Origin: Candidatus Latescibacterota bacterium
GTDB taxonomy: Bacteria; Latescibacterota; UBA2968; UBA8231
Assembly: GCA_009691525.1 (NCBI GenBank)
Contig: SICG01000023.1
Span: forward strand, 1-37,214
Length of the DNA: 37,214 nucleotides
Reading direction: 5' to 3'
The notes under the pieces were generated by a model that did not search any database, was not told the origin of the DNA, and was given only the letters and a program-made list of their open reading frames with translations. The position numbers were made by a program, and so were the translations under genes. Positions 17,000 through 28,453 of the stretch are shown here, one piece after another. The number at the start of each line of letters is the position of its first letter. The first letter of the stretch is position 1.

Positions 17000-18001
17000 G
17001 TGGCTGAACCCAAGCGGTACCGCGCCATCATCACGGCGGTCGAGCGTTATCTGCCCGATAAGGTGGTGACCAACCACGACCTCGAGCGGATCGTCGAAAC
17101 CTCCGATTCCTGGATTCGCGACCGCACCGGCATCGTCGAGCGCCGGATTTTGGAGGGTGAGGCGACGTCCTTCATGGCTACCGAGGTGGCGCGCCGGTTG
17201 CTGGCCAGCCGGCAACTGGACCCGGCCGAGATCGATCTGATCATCGTCGCCACCATCACCCCGGACATGTTCTTCCCGTCCACCGCCTGTCTGGTCCAGG
17301 ACCGGATCGGCGCGAGTCGGGCCTGGGGTTTCGACCTATCGGCGGCCTGCTCCGGTTTTGTCTACGCCCTTGCCACCGGGGCGCAGTTCATCGAGAGCGG
17401 GGCTCACCGCCGGGTGCTGGTCATCGGCGGCGACAAGATGTCGGCCATCACCGACATGCAGGATCGCTCCACTTGTGTGCTCTTCGGCGACGGGGCAGGT
17501 GGGGTGTTGCTCGAACGATCAGAAGAGCCGGACATGGGCATGATCGACTTCGAGATGCATGTCGACGGCGCGGGGTGCGAACATCTGCATATGAAGGGGG
17601 GTGGCAGCCTTTTTCCGGCCAGCCACGAGTCGGTGGACCAGCGCCTGCACTACATCCGCCAGGAGGGGCGGACGGTGTTTAAATTCGCGGTGGTCAGGAT
17701 GGCCGAGGTCTCCCTCAGCCTGCTGGCGCGCAACGGCCTGAAGGCAGATGACCTCAAGCTCTTTGTCCCGCACCAGGCCAACCTGCGCATCATCGAGGCC
17801 ACTGCCGAGCGCATGCACCTGGCCCGCGACAAGGTGATGGTCAACATCGACCGTTACGCCAACACCACCGGCGGCACCATCCCCATCGCCCTGTCCGAAG
17901 CCTGCGATCAGGGCCGCCTGGAGCGGGGGGATCTGTTGTTGATGACGGCGGTGGGTGGGGGCATGACCTGGGGCAGCGCCCTGTTCCGGTGGGCGATCTG
18001 A
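17000..18001 (+). CDS. fabH: Beta-ketoacyl-ACP synthase III
   Basis: SDSWIRDRTGIVERR, DLSAACSGFVYAL (Cys), VPHQANLRIIEA (His), NTTGGTIPIAL (Asn). Confidence 0.96.
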   Translation: MAEPKRYRAIITAVERYLPDKVVTNHDLERIVETSDSWIRDRTGIVERRILEGEATSFMATEVARRLLASRQLDPAEIDLIIVATITPDMFFPSTACLVQDRIGASRAWGFDLSAACSGFVYALATGAQFIESGAHRRVLVIGGDKMSAITDMQDRSTCVLFGDGAGGVLLERSEEPDMGMIDFEMHVDGAGCEHLHMKGGGSLFPASHESVDQRLHYIRQEGRTVFKFAVVRMAEVSLSLLARNGLKADDLKLFVPHQANLRIIEATAERMHLARDKVMVNIDRYANTTGGTIPIALSEACDQGRLERGDLLLMTAVGGGMTWGSALFRWAI

Positions 18002-18002
18002 A

Positions 18003-18923
18003 ATGAGCGGCCTGGTTTTTCTTTTTCCGGGGCAAGGTTCGCAGGCGGTGGGCATGGGCCGCGACCTGTGCGCCCGGTTTCCCGCTGCCGCCGAACTTTT
18101 CGCCCAGGCCGATGAGTTGTTGGGCTTTCGCCTGAGCCAGTGCTGCTTCGAGGGGCCTGAGGAGGAGTTGCGCCAGACCTCGGTGACCCAGCCGGCCCTT
18201 TTTGTGCACAGCCTAGCGGTCTGCCGGCTCTTACAGGATTGGGGGATTGAGCCTTCCTGGGTGGCTGGGCACAGCCTGGGAGAATACTCGGCCCTGGTGG
18301 CCGCCGGGGTCTTCGACTTTGCCGCTGGCCTCCAACTGGTGCGGCGGCGCGGGCAACTGATGCAGGAACAGCGACAGGGCAGCATGGCCGCAGTGCTGGG
18401 TCTCGAGGATCAGCAGGTGATCGATTTGTGCGCTCAGGTGCCCGGGGTGGTGGCGGCCAACTTCAACACCCCGGGGCAGGTGGTCATTTCCGGCGAGGTG
18501 GAGGCGGTGCTCCGGGCGGGAAAACTGGCCGAAGCGGCAGGGGCCAAGCGGGTGGTGCAACTGCCGGTCAGTGGGGCCTTCCACTCGCCCTTGATGGCGC
18601 CGGCAGCCCGCGAGCTGGCCGGCCTGCTGCAGGGCATGGAGTTCAGGACGCCGCCGGTGCCGGTGCTCACCAACGTGGCCGCCGTACCGGTGAGCGATCC
18701 GCGCCAGCTGCAGCAACAACTAATTGATCAGATGACCAGTCCGGTGCGCTGGACTGCCATCATGCAGTGTTTGGCTGGCTTGGGGGTGGAGAGCGCTCTC
18801 GAAGTAGGGCCGGGCAGTGTGTTGCGGGGGCTGGCCCGCCGCGCCGCCCCTCAGGTGAAGGTGGCGGGGGCCGGCACTGCCGAGGAAATCGCCGCGCTGG
18901 GCGGGGGACAAAAAGATGGCTGA
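18003..18923 (+). CDS. fabD: Malonyl-CoA:ACP transacylase
   Basis: VFLFPGQGSQAVGMGRDL, VAGHSLGEYSALVAAG, VSGAFHSPLM. Confidence 0.96.
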   Translation: MSGLVFLFPGQGSQAVGMGRDLCARFPAAAELFAQADELLGFRLSQCCFEGPEEELRQTSVTQPALFVHSLAVCRLLQDWGIEPSWVAGHSLGEYSALVAAGVFDFAAGLQLVRRRGQLMQEQRQGSMAAVLGLEDQQVIDLCAQVPGVVAANFNTPGQVVISGEVEAVLRAGKLAEAAGAKRVVQLPVSGAFHSPLMAPAARELAGLLQGMEFRTPPVPVLTNVAAVPVSDPRQLQQQLIDQMTSPVRWTAIMQCLAGLGVESALEVGPGSVLRGLARRAAPQVKVAGAGTAEEIAALGGGQKDG

Positions 18924-19671
18924 GATGGGAACGTTGAAGGGCAAGACTGCCCTGGTGACTGGAGGGTCGCGCGGCATCGGCCGGGCCATTGCTTTGCGCC
19001 TGGCCGCAGCAGGGGCAGACGTAGCGGTCTGCGCCCGCCAGGTGGAAGCGGCCCAGGCTGTGGTCGGGGAGTTGCAGGCCCTGGGGGTGCGGGCTCTGGC
19101 CCGCCCGGCGGATGTGTCCCAGACCGCTCAGGCCGGTGCCCTGATCGAGGCGGTGCTGGCCGAATGGGGCCGGCTCGATATCCTGGTCAACAACGCCGGC
19201 ATCACCCGCGACAACCTGCTCCTGCGCATGAGCGAGGAGGATTGGGACGCGGTGATGGATACCAACCTCAAGGGGGCCTTCAACTGCTGCAAGGCGGCGG
19301 GCCGCTTCATGGTCAGGGTGCGCAGCGGCCGCATCATCAACATATCTTCGGTGGTGGGGCTGATGGGCAACGCCGGGCAGGCCAACTACGCCGCTTCCAA
19401 GGCGGGCCTGTGCGGCTTCACCAAGAGCCTGGCCCGTGAGCTGGCCTCCCGCAATATCACCGCCAATGTGGTGGCCCCCGGCCTGGTCCCAGAGACCGGC
19501 ATGACCGGCGAGTTGGGTGATAAGGCGCTGGAAAAATTGATGGCACAGATTCCCCTGGGGCGGCCGGGCCTTCCCGAAGACGTGGCCCATGCGGTGGCCT
19601 TCCTGGCCTCGGACCAGGCAGCCTACATTACCGGCCAAGTGCTGTGCGTAGACGGGGGCATGGTTATGTAG
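18916..19671 (+). CDS. fabG: 3-oxoacyl-ACP reductase
   Basis: KTALVTGGSRGIGRAIALRLA, ILVNNAGITRDNLLLRM, INISSVVGLMGNAGQANYAASKAG. Overlaps the fabD 3' end. Confidence 0.95.
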   Translation: MAEMGTLKGKTALVTGGSRGIGRAIALRLAAAGADVAVCARQVEAAQAVVGELQALGVRALARPADVSQTAQAGALIEAVLAEWGRLDILVNNAGITRDNLLLRMSEEDWDAVMDTNLKGAFNCCKAAGRFMVRVRSGRIINISSVVGLMGNAGQANYAASKAGLCGFTKSLARELASRNITANVVAPGLVPETGMTGELGDKALEKLMAQIPLGRPGLPEDVAHAVAFLASDQAAYITGQVLCVDGGMVM

Positions 19672-19739
19672 GGCCGCGCCGGCGCAAAATATCGTATCGC
19701 ACCACTAAATCCACTCTTTCTCCACGGAGGATGTTCTAA

Positions 19740-19979
19740 ATGGCTTCTATCGAACAGCGGGTCAAGGAGCTGGTCGTCGAACAATTGGGCGTGAGCCAGG
19801 ATCAGGTGACGCCGCAGGCTTCCTTTGTCGATGATCTGGGGGCAGATTCGCTCGACACCGTCGAGCTGGTCATGGCCTTCGAGGAGGAGTTCGGCCTCGA
19901 TATCCCCGACGAGGACGCGGAGAAGATGGCCACCGTCTCCGACGCCATCAAGTATCTGGAGGAGCACAGCAAGACCTAA
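19740..19979 (+). CDS. acpP: Acyl carrier protein
   Basis: [75 protein letters not shown], with the DSL site. GGAGG Shine-Dalgarno. Confidence 0.98.
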   Translation: MASIEQRVKELVVEQLGVSQDQVTPQASFVDDLGADSLDTVELVMAFEEEFGLDIPDEDAEKMATVSDAIKYLEEHSKT

Positions 19980-20002
19980 GAGACCCAGCCAGGAGATCGG
20001 CA

Positions 20003-21247
20003 GTGTCCAGACGCAGGGTAGTAGTCACCGGTATGGGGGCCTTGGCCCCCAATGGTAATGATCTGGAGTCCTTCTGGGCGGCTTTGTTATCTGGTCGCTC
20101 CGGGATCGGGCCCATCACCCGCTTCGACACCTCCAGGCACGAGGTGAAGATCGCCGGCGAGGTCAAGGGTTTTGACCCCGAGGCGGCCCTCGACCGCAAG
20201 GAGGTCCGGCGCAACGACCCCTTCACCCATTACGCGGTGTACGTGGCGGCCCAGGCCTTTGCCCACACCGGGCTCGATATGGATAAGACCGACCCGGAGC
20301 GGGTGGGGGTGATCTTTGGCTCGGGGATCGGGGGCATCCAGACCCACGAGGCCCAGCACACCGTGCTCATGGAGAAGGGGCCGGATCGGATCAGCCCCTT
20401 CTATGTGCCGATGATGATCAGCGACATGGCCCCGGGCATGATCTCCATGAAGCTGGGCGCCAAGGGCCCCAACTACGCCACGGTCTCGGCCTGCGCCTCG
20501 GCAGCCCACGCTATCGGCGAGGCGGCCCGCAAGATTCAGTACGGCGAGGCCGAAGTGATGATCACCGGCGGCTCGGAGGCGGCGGTCAGCCCCATTGCCA
20601 TCGCCGGCTTTGCCTCGGCCAAGACCCTGTCCACCCGCAACGACGAGCCGGAGCGGGCCAGCCGGCCCTTCGACGCCCAGCGCAACGGCTTCGTGATGGG
20701 CGAGGGCGGCGGGGCCCTGGTGCTGGAGGAACTGGAGCACGCCCGCCGGCGCGGGGCCGAGATCTGGGGCGAGTTTCTGGGCCTGGGGTTCACTGCCGAC
20801 GCCTATCATCAGACCTCTATGGCCCCCGGGGGCGAGGGCGGGGTGAGAGCGGTGCGTATCGCCCTCAAGGACGCCGGTCTGGCGCCCGAGGACATCGGTT
20901 ACATCAATGCCCACGGCACTTCCACCACCTTGGGCGACAGCCAGGAAACTGCGGCGATCAAGGCGGTCTTTGGCGCCCACGCAAGGCGCTGCCCGGTCAG
21001 TTCCACCAAGTCGATGACCGGACACCTGTTGGGCGCGGCGGGTGCCATCGAGAGCATCGCCTGCATCATGGCCCTCAAGCGCGGGGTGGTGCCTCCGACC
21101 ATCAACTACGAAAATCCCGATCCAGAGTGCGACCTGGACTATGTCCCCAACCAGGCCCGTTCGCTCCAGGTGCGCTACGCGCTCAACAATTCCTTCGGTT
21201 TCGGGGGCCACAATGCGGCCCTAGTCTTCGGGCGTTTTGACGAATGA
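20003..21247 (+). CDS. fabF: Beta-ketoacyl-ACP synthase II
   Basis: VVVTGMGALAPNGNDLESFW, VSACASAAHAIGEAARKI, NAHGTSTTLGD, STKSMTGHLLGAAGAIE. GTG start. Confidence 0.97.
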   Translation: MSRRRVVVTGMGALAPNGNDLESFWAALLSGRSGIGPITRFDTSRHEVKIAGEVKGFDPEAALDRKEVRRNDPFTHYAVYVAAQAFAHTGLDMDKTDPERVGVIFGSGIGGIQTHEAQHTVLMEKGPDRISPFYVPMMISDMAPGMISMKLGAKGPNYATVSACASAAHAIGEAARKIQYGEAEVMITGGSEAAVSPIAIAGFASAKTLSTRNDEPERASRPFDAQRNGFVMGEGGGALVLEELEHARRRGAEIWGEFLGLGFTADAYHQTSMAPGGEGGVRAVRIALKDAGLAPEDIGYINAHGTSTTLGDSQETAAIKAVFGAHARRCPVSSTKSMTGHLLGAAGAIESIACIMALKRGVVPPTINYENPDPECDLDYVPNQARSLQVRYALNNSFGFGGHNAALVFGRFDE

Positions 21248-21288
21248 ACCCGGAGACGGCAATGATGGATTGTTGAGGCAGGGGGGAC

Positions 21289-22038
21289 ATGGGCTGGCTG
21301 ATTGCTTTTTTTTACCGCTGTTTCCGGGCTCCGGGGGTCCTGCCGGCAGCGCGGCTGCGGGCCCTGGAAGAACGCCTCGGTTATCACTTTCGCAACCCGG
21401 AGCTGCTGATTCACGCCCTGAAGCACCGCTCTTTTGTGTACGCCAACCAGGGCCGCGGTCTGGAGTCCAACGAACGCCTCGAGTTTCTGGGCGACGCGGT
21501 GCTCGACTTGGTGGTGGCAGAGTCCTTGTTCCGCCGCTTTCCCGACCAACGCGAAGGGGATCTGACCCAGATGAAGTCAGTGGCGGTGAGCCGCGTGGTG
21601 CTGGCCCGCAAGGCCAGCCAGTTGGGCCTGGAGGAGTTTGTGCTGCTCAGCCACGAGGAGCGGCAGTCCAGCGGGGGCCGGCAACCCTCGATCCTCAGCG
21701 ATGCCTTCGAGGCGGTGATCGGGGCTCTGTATCTCGATGGGGGCCTGGAGCCCAGCCGGCGTTTCATCGAGCGGGTGGTGCTACAGGGGTTGGGCGAGGT
21801 GATTGCCGAGGAGGAGCACACCAATTTCAAGAGCAAGTTGCTGGAGCACACCCAGGGCCTGGGCGCCGGCCACCCCAAATACCAGGTCAGCTCCGAAGAA
21901 GGCCCCGAACACTGCAAGGTGTTCAGCGTCGAGGTGATCGTCACCGGCCGGCTGGTGGGGCAGGGGCGCGGCTTCAGCAAGAAGGAAGCCCAGCAGATGG
22001 CGGCCAAGGATGCTCTGCAGCACCTGGGGGCGCTGTGA
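21289..22038 (+). CDS. rnc: Ribonuclease III
   Basis: ESNERLEFLGDAVLDLVVAESLFRRFPDQREGDLTQMKS, SDAFEAVIGALYLDGGLE, and a C-terminal dsRBD (KEAQQMAAKDALQHL). Confidence 0.96.
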   Translation: MGWLIAFFYRCFRAPGVLPAARLRALEERLGYHFRNPELLIHALKHRSFVYANQGRGLESNERLEFLGDAVLDLVVAESLFRRFPDQREGDLTQMKSVAVSRVVLARKASQLGLEEFVLLSHEERQSSGGRQPSILSDAFEAVIGALYLDGGLEPSRRFIERVVLQGLGEVIAEEEHTNFKSKLLEHTQGLGAGHPKYQVSSEEGPEHCKVFSVEVIVTGRLVGQGRGFSKKEAQQMAAKDALQHLGAL

Positions 22039-22859
22039 ATGTCTGGCGTTTCCTCAACACCGGCCCGGGCAGCGGTGCCTTCAATATGGCGGTGGACGAG
22101 GCTCTGCTCGAAGGGCTGGGGAGCGGCGAGCCGGTATTGCGGGTCTACGGCTGGGAGCCGGCGGCAATCTCCTTCGGCTATGGCCAGCAGCCCTGGCGGG
22201 AAGTGGACCTGGACAAATGCCGCGCGGCGGGCATCGAGGTGGTGCGGCGGCTCACCGGGGGGCGGGCGGTGCTTCATTGGGAGGAGTTGACCTACAGTGT
22301 GATTTGTCGGGACGACGATCCCCAGTGCGGCGGCCCTATCAGCCATACCTATCGCTGCATCGGTGAAGCCCTGGTGCATGGACTGAGACGATTTGGGGTG
22401 GAAGCGGTATTGGAACGGGCGCGGCCTCGGGCCCGGCGTCCGCGGGAGACGGGCGTGAGTGAGCCTTGTTTTGCCAGCCTGGCCCGTTGGGAGGTCAAAT
22501 GCGGCGGGCGCAAGCTGATCGGCAGCGCTCAGCGCCGGGTGCGGGGGGCGATCTTACAACACGGCGCCCTGCTCATCGGGCCGCAGCACCGGCATCTACT
22601 CGAACTCCTGCCCGCTGGCGGGGCCGAGGGGGGGGGCGTTGCCAGCCGCCTGGAGGAGGGCAGCACCTGCCTGCAGGAGTGGATTGATGCGTCGGTGGAT
22701 GTGGAGCGGCTGGCCGGGTGTTTGGCCGAGGGTTTTGCCGACTACCTAGGGGTGGAGATGCAGCCGGGGGTGTTGAGCCCCGCAGAAGCAGGGCGGGCAG
22801 TGGAATTGATGCAAACCCAGTACGGCAACCCGGTCTGGACCGGGGCGGTCCACTGCTGA
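22035..22859 (+). CDS. Lipoate-protein ligase / octanoyltransferase (LipM/LipL-like)
   Basis: GTG start overlaps the rnc stop (GTGA). VNVWRFLNTGPGSGAFNMAVDEALLEGLGSGEPVLRVYGWEPAAISFGYGQ...VVRRLTGGRAVLHWEELTYSVIC...SEPCFASLARWEVKCGGRKLIGSAQRR. Confidence 0.9.
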   Translation: MNVWRFLNTGPGSGAFNMAVDEALLEGLGSGEPVLRVYGWEPAAISFGYGQQPWREVDLDKCRAAGIEVVRRLTGGRAVLHWEELTYSVICRDDDPQCGGPISHTYRCIGEALVHGLRRFGVEAVLERARPRARRPRETGVSEPCFASLARWEVKCGGRKLIGSAQRRVRGAILQHGALLIGPQHRHLLELLPAGGAEGGGVASRLEEGSTCLQEWIDASVDVERLAGCLAEGFADYLGVEMQPGVLSPAEAGRAVELMQTQYGNPVWTGAVHC

Positions 22860-22862
22860 GCC

Positions 22863-23843
22863 ATGACGGATTGCCAGCCCATCCTCCAGGTCCGCCAGCT
22901 GCGGACCTACTTCCACACCGACAGCGGGGTGGGCCGCGCGGTGGACGGCGTCTCCTTCGACCTGCAGCGGGGGCAGACCTTGGGGCTGGTAGGCGAGAGC
23001 GGCTGCGGCAAGAGCATGACCGCTCTTTCGCTGATGCGCTTGGTGCCTTCTCCCCCTGGGCGCATCGAGTCGGGCGAGGTGCTGCTGGAGGGCCGCGATC
23101 TGTTGCAGTTGACCGGAGACCAGATGTGCCAGGTGCGGGGCGCCGATCTGGCGATGATCTTTCAGGAGCCGATGACCAGCCTCAATCCGGTGCTTTCTTG
23201 TGGATACCAGATCGCCGAGGCGGTGATCCTCCACCAGCAGGTCTCCAGGGAGGAGGCGCGGGCGCGGGCCATCGAGATGCTCAAGCGGGTGGGCATCCCA
23301 GCCCCGGAGCAGCGGGTCGACGAGTACCCCCATCAGCTCAGCGGCGGTATGCGGCAGCGGGTGATGATCGCCATGGCCCTGTCCTGCAACCCGGCGGTGT
23401 TGATCGCCGACGAACCCACCACCGCCCTGGACGTGACCATCCAGGCACAGATCCTCGAACTGCTGGCGCGCCTGCGCGAAGAGCTGCGTATGGCCGTGCT
23501 GCTGATCACCCACGATTTTGGAGTGGTGGCCGAGGTGGCCGACCAGGTGGCGGTGATGTACGCCGGCCAGATTGTCGAATACGCCAGCCCGGCGGCGATT
23601 TTCGCCCGGCCCCTGCACCCCTATACCCGGGGGTTGTTGCAGTCCATCCCGCGCCTGGGCCAGCGGCGGGAACGGCTGGCCATCATCCCGGGCATGGTGC
23701 CGGATGCGCGGCATTTCCCGTCAGGGTGTCGCTTCGCTCCCCGCTGTCCCCTGGCCGAGGAGCGCTGTCGGCAGCAGGCGCCGGTGCTGGAGATGCTGGA
23801 GCCAGAGCATCAGGTGAGTTGCTGGAAGGCGGGAACGGGCTGA
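22863..23843 (+). CDS. oppD: Oligopeptide/dipeptide ABC transporter ATP-binding protein (OppD/DppD-like)
   Basis: [53 protein letters not shown], and an oligo_HPY-type C-terminus ([15 protein letters not shown]...[18 protein letters not shown]). Confidence 0.93.
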   Translation: MTDCQPILQVRQLRTYFHTDSGVGRAVDGVSFDLQRGQTLGLVGESGCGKSMTALSLMRLVPSPPGRIESGEVLLEGRDLLQLTGDQMCQVRGADLAMIFQEPMTSLNPVLSCGYQIAEAVILHQQVSREEARARAIEMLKRVGIPAPEQRVDEYPHQLSGGMRQRVMIAMALSCNPAVLIADEPTTALDVTIQAQILELLARLREELRMAVLLITHDFGVVAEVADQVAVMYAGQIVEYASPAAIFARPLHPYTRGLLQSIPRLGQRRERLAIIPGMVPDARHFPSGCRFAPRCPLAEERCRQQAPVLEMLEPEHQVSCWKAGTG

Positions 23844-23844
23844 G

Positions 23845-24896
<1,052 letters not shown>

Positions 24897-24900
<4 letters not shown>

Positions 24901-26705
24901 TGACGAGCTTGCGGCAGCACACGGCCATAGTCCTATGGGTCGTTATTTTTTCTTTTATTGGTCTAATTGTGATCCAATGGGGCGCTGATTTTTCCGGGAC
25001 CTCGATGCAAAGCGCCAACGAGACCGTGGGCACGATCAACGGCCGCACCATCGGGGTAGAGCAGTTCCGCGAGGCGCTGCGCAACGCCGCCCGTATGGAA
25101 CAAAGCCAGGGCCGCAAGGCCCAAGATGGGCAGCTGGTGGGTGAGGTCTGGGACGCGCTGGTCAAAGACCTGTTAACCTCCCACGAGATCGAGCGGCTGG
25201 GCGTCCAGGTCACCGACAAGGAGTTGGCCTACTACACCCGCACCCAGCCCCCCAGGGAGGTACAGGGCTTCGCCGCCTTCCAGACCGAGGGCAAATTCGA
25301 TCTGGGCAAGTACAACCAGTTCCTCAACGACCCCAGGACCTATACCGATCCGGCCAACAAGTCCTTTGTCGTACAGGTCGAGAATCTTACCAAGAACCAG
25401 CTGCTCAACTACAAGTTGCAGCGCATGGTCACCGAAGCGGTACAGATCAGCCCTGCCGAAGTGCGCCAGTTCTTCACTGATCACCAAGAAAAGGTCCGGG
25501 TCGAATATGTTTTTGGCCCCGGCAACAAGGTCAAGGACAGCGAAGTGAGTGTCTCGCCCGCCGAGCTGGACGCTTATTACCAGGAACACCTCAGCGAATA
25601 CCAGCACGGCGACCAGGCGCGTTTGTCCTATGTGGTCCTGCCCCGCCTGCCCAGCGCCCGCGATTCGCTGCGGGTGGGCCAGGATATCGCCCAGCTGCGG
25701 CAAGAAATCGTGCAGGGCGCCGACTTCGCCGAGCTGGCCAAGAGCCTTTCCGAAGACCCAGGGTCGGCCCCCAATGGCGGCGACCTGGGGACTTTTGGCC
25801 GCGGGCGTATGGTAAAATCCTTCGAGGATGTGGCCTTTGCCCTCAAGCCGGGCGAGGTTTCCGAGCCCTTGCTCACGCAATTTGGCTGGCACCTGATCAA
25901 GAACGAAGAACATCTGACCACCAACGGCGAAGCACAGGTGCATGCCCGCCATCTCCTGCTCAAATTCTCCCCTTCGGCCGAGACCGAGGATGAGCTGCGC
26001 ACCCGGATCGACACCCTCAAGGCCGCCGCCGAGAAGCAGGGTCTGGAGGCCGCCGCCCAAGCGGCCGGGCTGGAGGTGCGCGACAGTGGTTTCGTCGGCA
26101 AGGGCATGCCGGTGCCGGGGTTAGGTGATGGTTCGGCCTGGCTGGTCAATCACTTTGTGCAGAACCCCACTGGGGAAGTGGCCCAGGGCGGCAACGAGCA
26201 GGCCTTCTGGGTGGCTCAGTCCAAGGGCAGCCGCACCAAGGGCACCGCCAGTCTGGACGATGTGCGTCAACAGGTAGAGCGGGCGGTGCTCAACCAGAAG
26301 AAGGCCGAGCGGGCCGGCCAGACCCTGCAGGCTCTGCGGGCACAGGCAGCTGGCGGCCTGACTCAGGCGGCCACTGCTCTGGGTCTGGAGGCGCACACCA
26401 CCGAGCCCTTTGCCCGGGCCGACCAGGTGCCCGGCATCGGCCGCAGCAACGCCTTTGTGAAGGCGGCCTTCCACTTGCAGCCGGGCCAATTGAGCGAGGT
26501 GGTCACCCTGCCGCGCGGGGCCTATCTGATCAGACTGGTGGAGAAAATCCCAGCGGACGAGACCAATTTCCAGGCCACCTCCAAACAACTGGCCGATCAG
26601 CTGCTGCGCCAGCGTCAGGGCGAAGCCTTACAAATCTGGTTCGACCGGCTCTACGCCAACGCCCAGATCGAGGACAACCGCCCTCGTTTTGGCTTCACCT
26701 TCTGA
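24897..26705 (+). CDS. Peptidylprolyl isomerase, PpiD/SurA-like with N-terminal membrane anchor and parvulin domain(s)
   Basis: N-terminal TM segment TAIVLWVVIFSFIGLIVIQWG. Parvulin core LSYVVLPRL...ADFAELAKSLSEDPGSAPNGGDLGTFGRGRMVKSFEDVAFALKPGEVSEPLLTQFGWHLIKN. Confidence 0.92.
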
Positions 26706-26721
26706 GAGGAGTAGAGCGCAG

Positions 26722-27633
26722 ATGCCAGCACAGCCAGGCAAGACGCGGGTCGGTCTCATCGGCCTGGGAATCATGGGTGCGCCCATGGCCCTCAACCTGC
26801 TCAAGGCAGGGTACCAATTGAAGGCCTACAACCGCAGCGACCGTCCCCGAGTCCGCCAGGTGGCGGAGGCCGGCGCGGTGTTGTGCAAGTCGCCCCGGGA
26901 AGTGGCCGCCGCCAGCGACATCATCATCATTATGGTCACCGACACCCCCGATATGGAGGCGGTGATCCTGGGCCAGGACGGGGTGGTGCAGGGGGCGGCG
27001 CGTGGGGCGGTGGTCATCGACATGAGCACCGTTTCCCCCCGCGCTACCCAGCAGGTGGCCGCCGAGCTGGAGAAGAAGGGCGTCGAGATGTTAGACGCTC
27101 CGGTCAGCGGCGGGGATGTGGGCGCTCAGAATGGGACCCTGTCGATTATGGTGGGTGGAGACCAGGCGGTCTTCGACCAGTGCCTGCCGGTCTTTGAGGC
27201 CATGGGCAAGAAGATCACTCTCATCGGTGGACACGGGGCTGGCCAGACTACCAAGCTGTGCAATCAGATCGCCGTTTCGGTGAATAACCTGGCCATGTCC
27301 GAGGCCCTGATGCTGGCCGCCGCCTCGGGCCTGGACGTGGAGAAGGTGCTCAACGCCATCAGCGGCGGGGCCGCCGGTTCCTGGCAGTTGAGCAATCTGG
27401 GACCGCGCATCCTCAACGGGGACTTTGCCCCTGGTTTCATGGTGCGGTTGCAACAGAAAGATCTGAAGTTGGTCTTGGGTGCGGCCAACGACATCAAGCT
27501 GGCCCTGCCCGGGGTGAGCCTGGCCCACCAGTACTTCAACATCGTCGAGCGGGCTGGCGGCGCTGAGGAAGGCACCCAGGCGCTGATCAAGGTCTACGAG
27601 CAGCAGGCCGGCACGCAGGCCCGCAAGAGCTAA
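26722..27633 (+). CDS. NAD(P)-dependent beta-hydroxyacid dehydrogenase (GarR/HIBADH family)
   Basis: VGLIGLGIMGAPMALNLLKAGYQL, DAPVSGGDVGAQNGTLSIMVGG, GAGQTTKLCNQIAVSVNNLAMSEAL. GAGAGGAG Shine-Dalgarno. Confidence 0.93.
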   Translation: MPAQPGKTRVGLIGLGIMGAPMALNLLKAGYQLKAYNRSDRPRVRQVAEAGAVLCKSPREVAAASDIIIIMVTDTPDMEAVILGQDGVVQGAARGAVVIDMSTVSPRATQQVAAELEKKGVEMLDAPVSGGDVGAQNGTLSIMVGGDQAVFDQCLPVFEAMGKKITLIGGHGAGQTTKLCNQIAVSVNNLAMSEALMLAAASGLDVEKVLNAISGGAAGSWQLSNLGPRILNGDFAPGFMVRLQQKDLKLVLGAANDIKLALPGVSLAHQYFNIVERAGGAEEGTQALIKVYEQQAGTQARKS

Positions 27634-27648
27634 AGGGGAAAGGCGCCG

Positions 27649-28437
27649 GTGAATTTCCGCAAGGTCGGCATCCTGCCCCGCGACGAGGTCCAACCCCAGG
27701 CGGTGCAGGAGGCACAGGACCTTTTCGCGCAGCGCCAGATCGAGGCGCAGCGCCTCGACGCTGGGGGCCAGTCTCCCAGCGACCTAGATCTGGTAATGGC
27801 CATGGGCGGCGACGGCACCGTGCTCAAGGCCCTCGACCTCTTTCCCGGCTGCCCGGTGCTGGCCATCAACTTCGGCACCGTCGGCTTCCTCACCGCCGGC
27901 GACCGCCGCGACCTGGAGCAGATCATCACCTTCCTACTGGAGGGGCGCTTCTTCATCAGCGAGCGGCTGGTGTTACACTGCCGCTACCCGGGGGGTGAGG
28001 CGCGGGCGATCAACGAAGTGATCGTGCGCACCAGCAACCGCCTGATCTTCACCGATGTCTACGTCGACGATACCAAGATCCGCACCATCCAGGGCGACGG
28101 GGTGGTGGTGGGCACCCCCACCGGCAGCACCGCCTTTCTGCTGGCCGCCGGGGCGCCCATCGTCATGCCCGACGTGCGCTGCATCATCCTGGACGGCATC
28201 AACGAGTACAACTTCACCTCCCGCTCCCTGATTCTAACCCCCGAATCGCGCATCCGCCTCCATATCAGCCCCCAGACCCGGGACCCTTACGTGTACCTGA
28301 CGGTGGACGGCCGGCAGCTGGGTCCCATGAGCCCCAGGCAGGAGGTGCACATCTGCCGGTCCGAGCAGAGTGCCCGGTTGATTTACTTTCACTCGGATTA
28401 CTTCTTCCACAACCTCTCCTCCAAGCTCTCTTGGTAG
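27649..28437 (+). CDS. nadK: NAD kinase
   Basis: VMAMGGDGTVLKAL (GGDG), INFGTVGFLT, GDGVVVGTPTGSTAFLLAAGAPIV. GTG start. Confidence 0.94.
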   Translation: MNFRKVGILPRDEVQPQAVQEAQDLFAQRQIEAQRLDAGGQSPSDLDLVMAMGGDGTVLKALDLFPGCPVLAINFGTVGFLTAGDRRDLEQIITFLLEGRFFISERLVLHCRYPGGEARAINEVIVRTSNRLIFTDVYVDDTKIRTIQGDGVVVGTPTGSTAFLLAAGAPIVMPDVRCIILDGINEYNFTSRSLILTPESRIRLHISPQTRDPYVYLTVDGRQLGPMSPRQEVHICRSEQSARLIYFHSDYFFHNLSSKLSW

Positions 28438-28453
28438 AAAGTCGGAACCAACT

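Noticed and set aside
19676-19690. GCGCCGGCGC palindrome between fabG and acpP
   Set aside because: A short GC palindrome is common at this composition. No T-tract or promoter context.
21237-22034. N-terminal 266 aa of the track ORF 21237-22859
   Set aside because: This region encodes RNase III in another frame. The extension is low-complexity, and a GTG at 22035 gives a proper lipoyl-transferase start.
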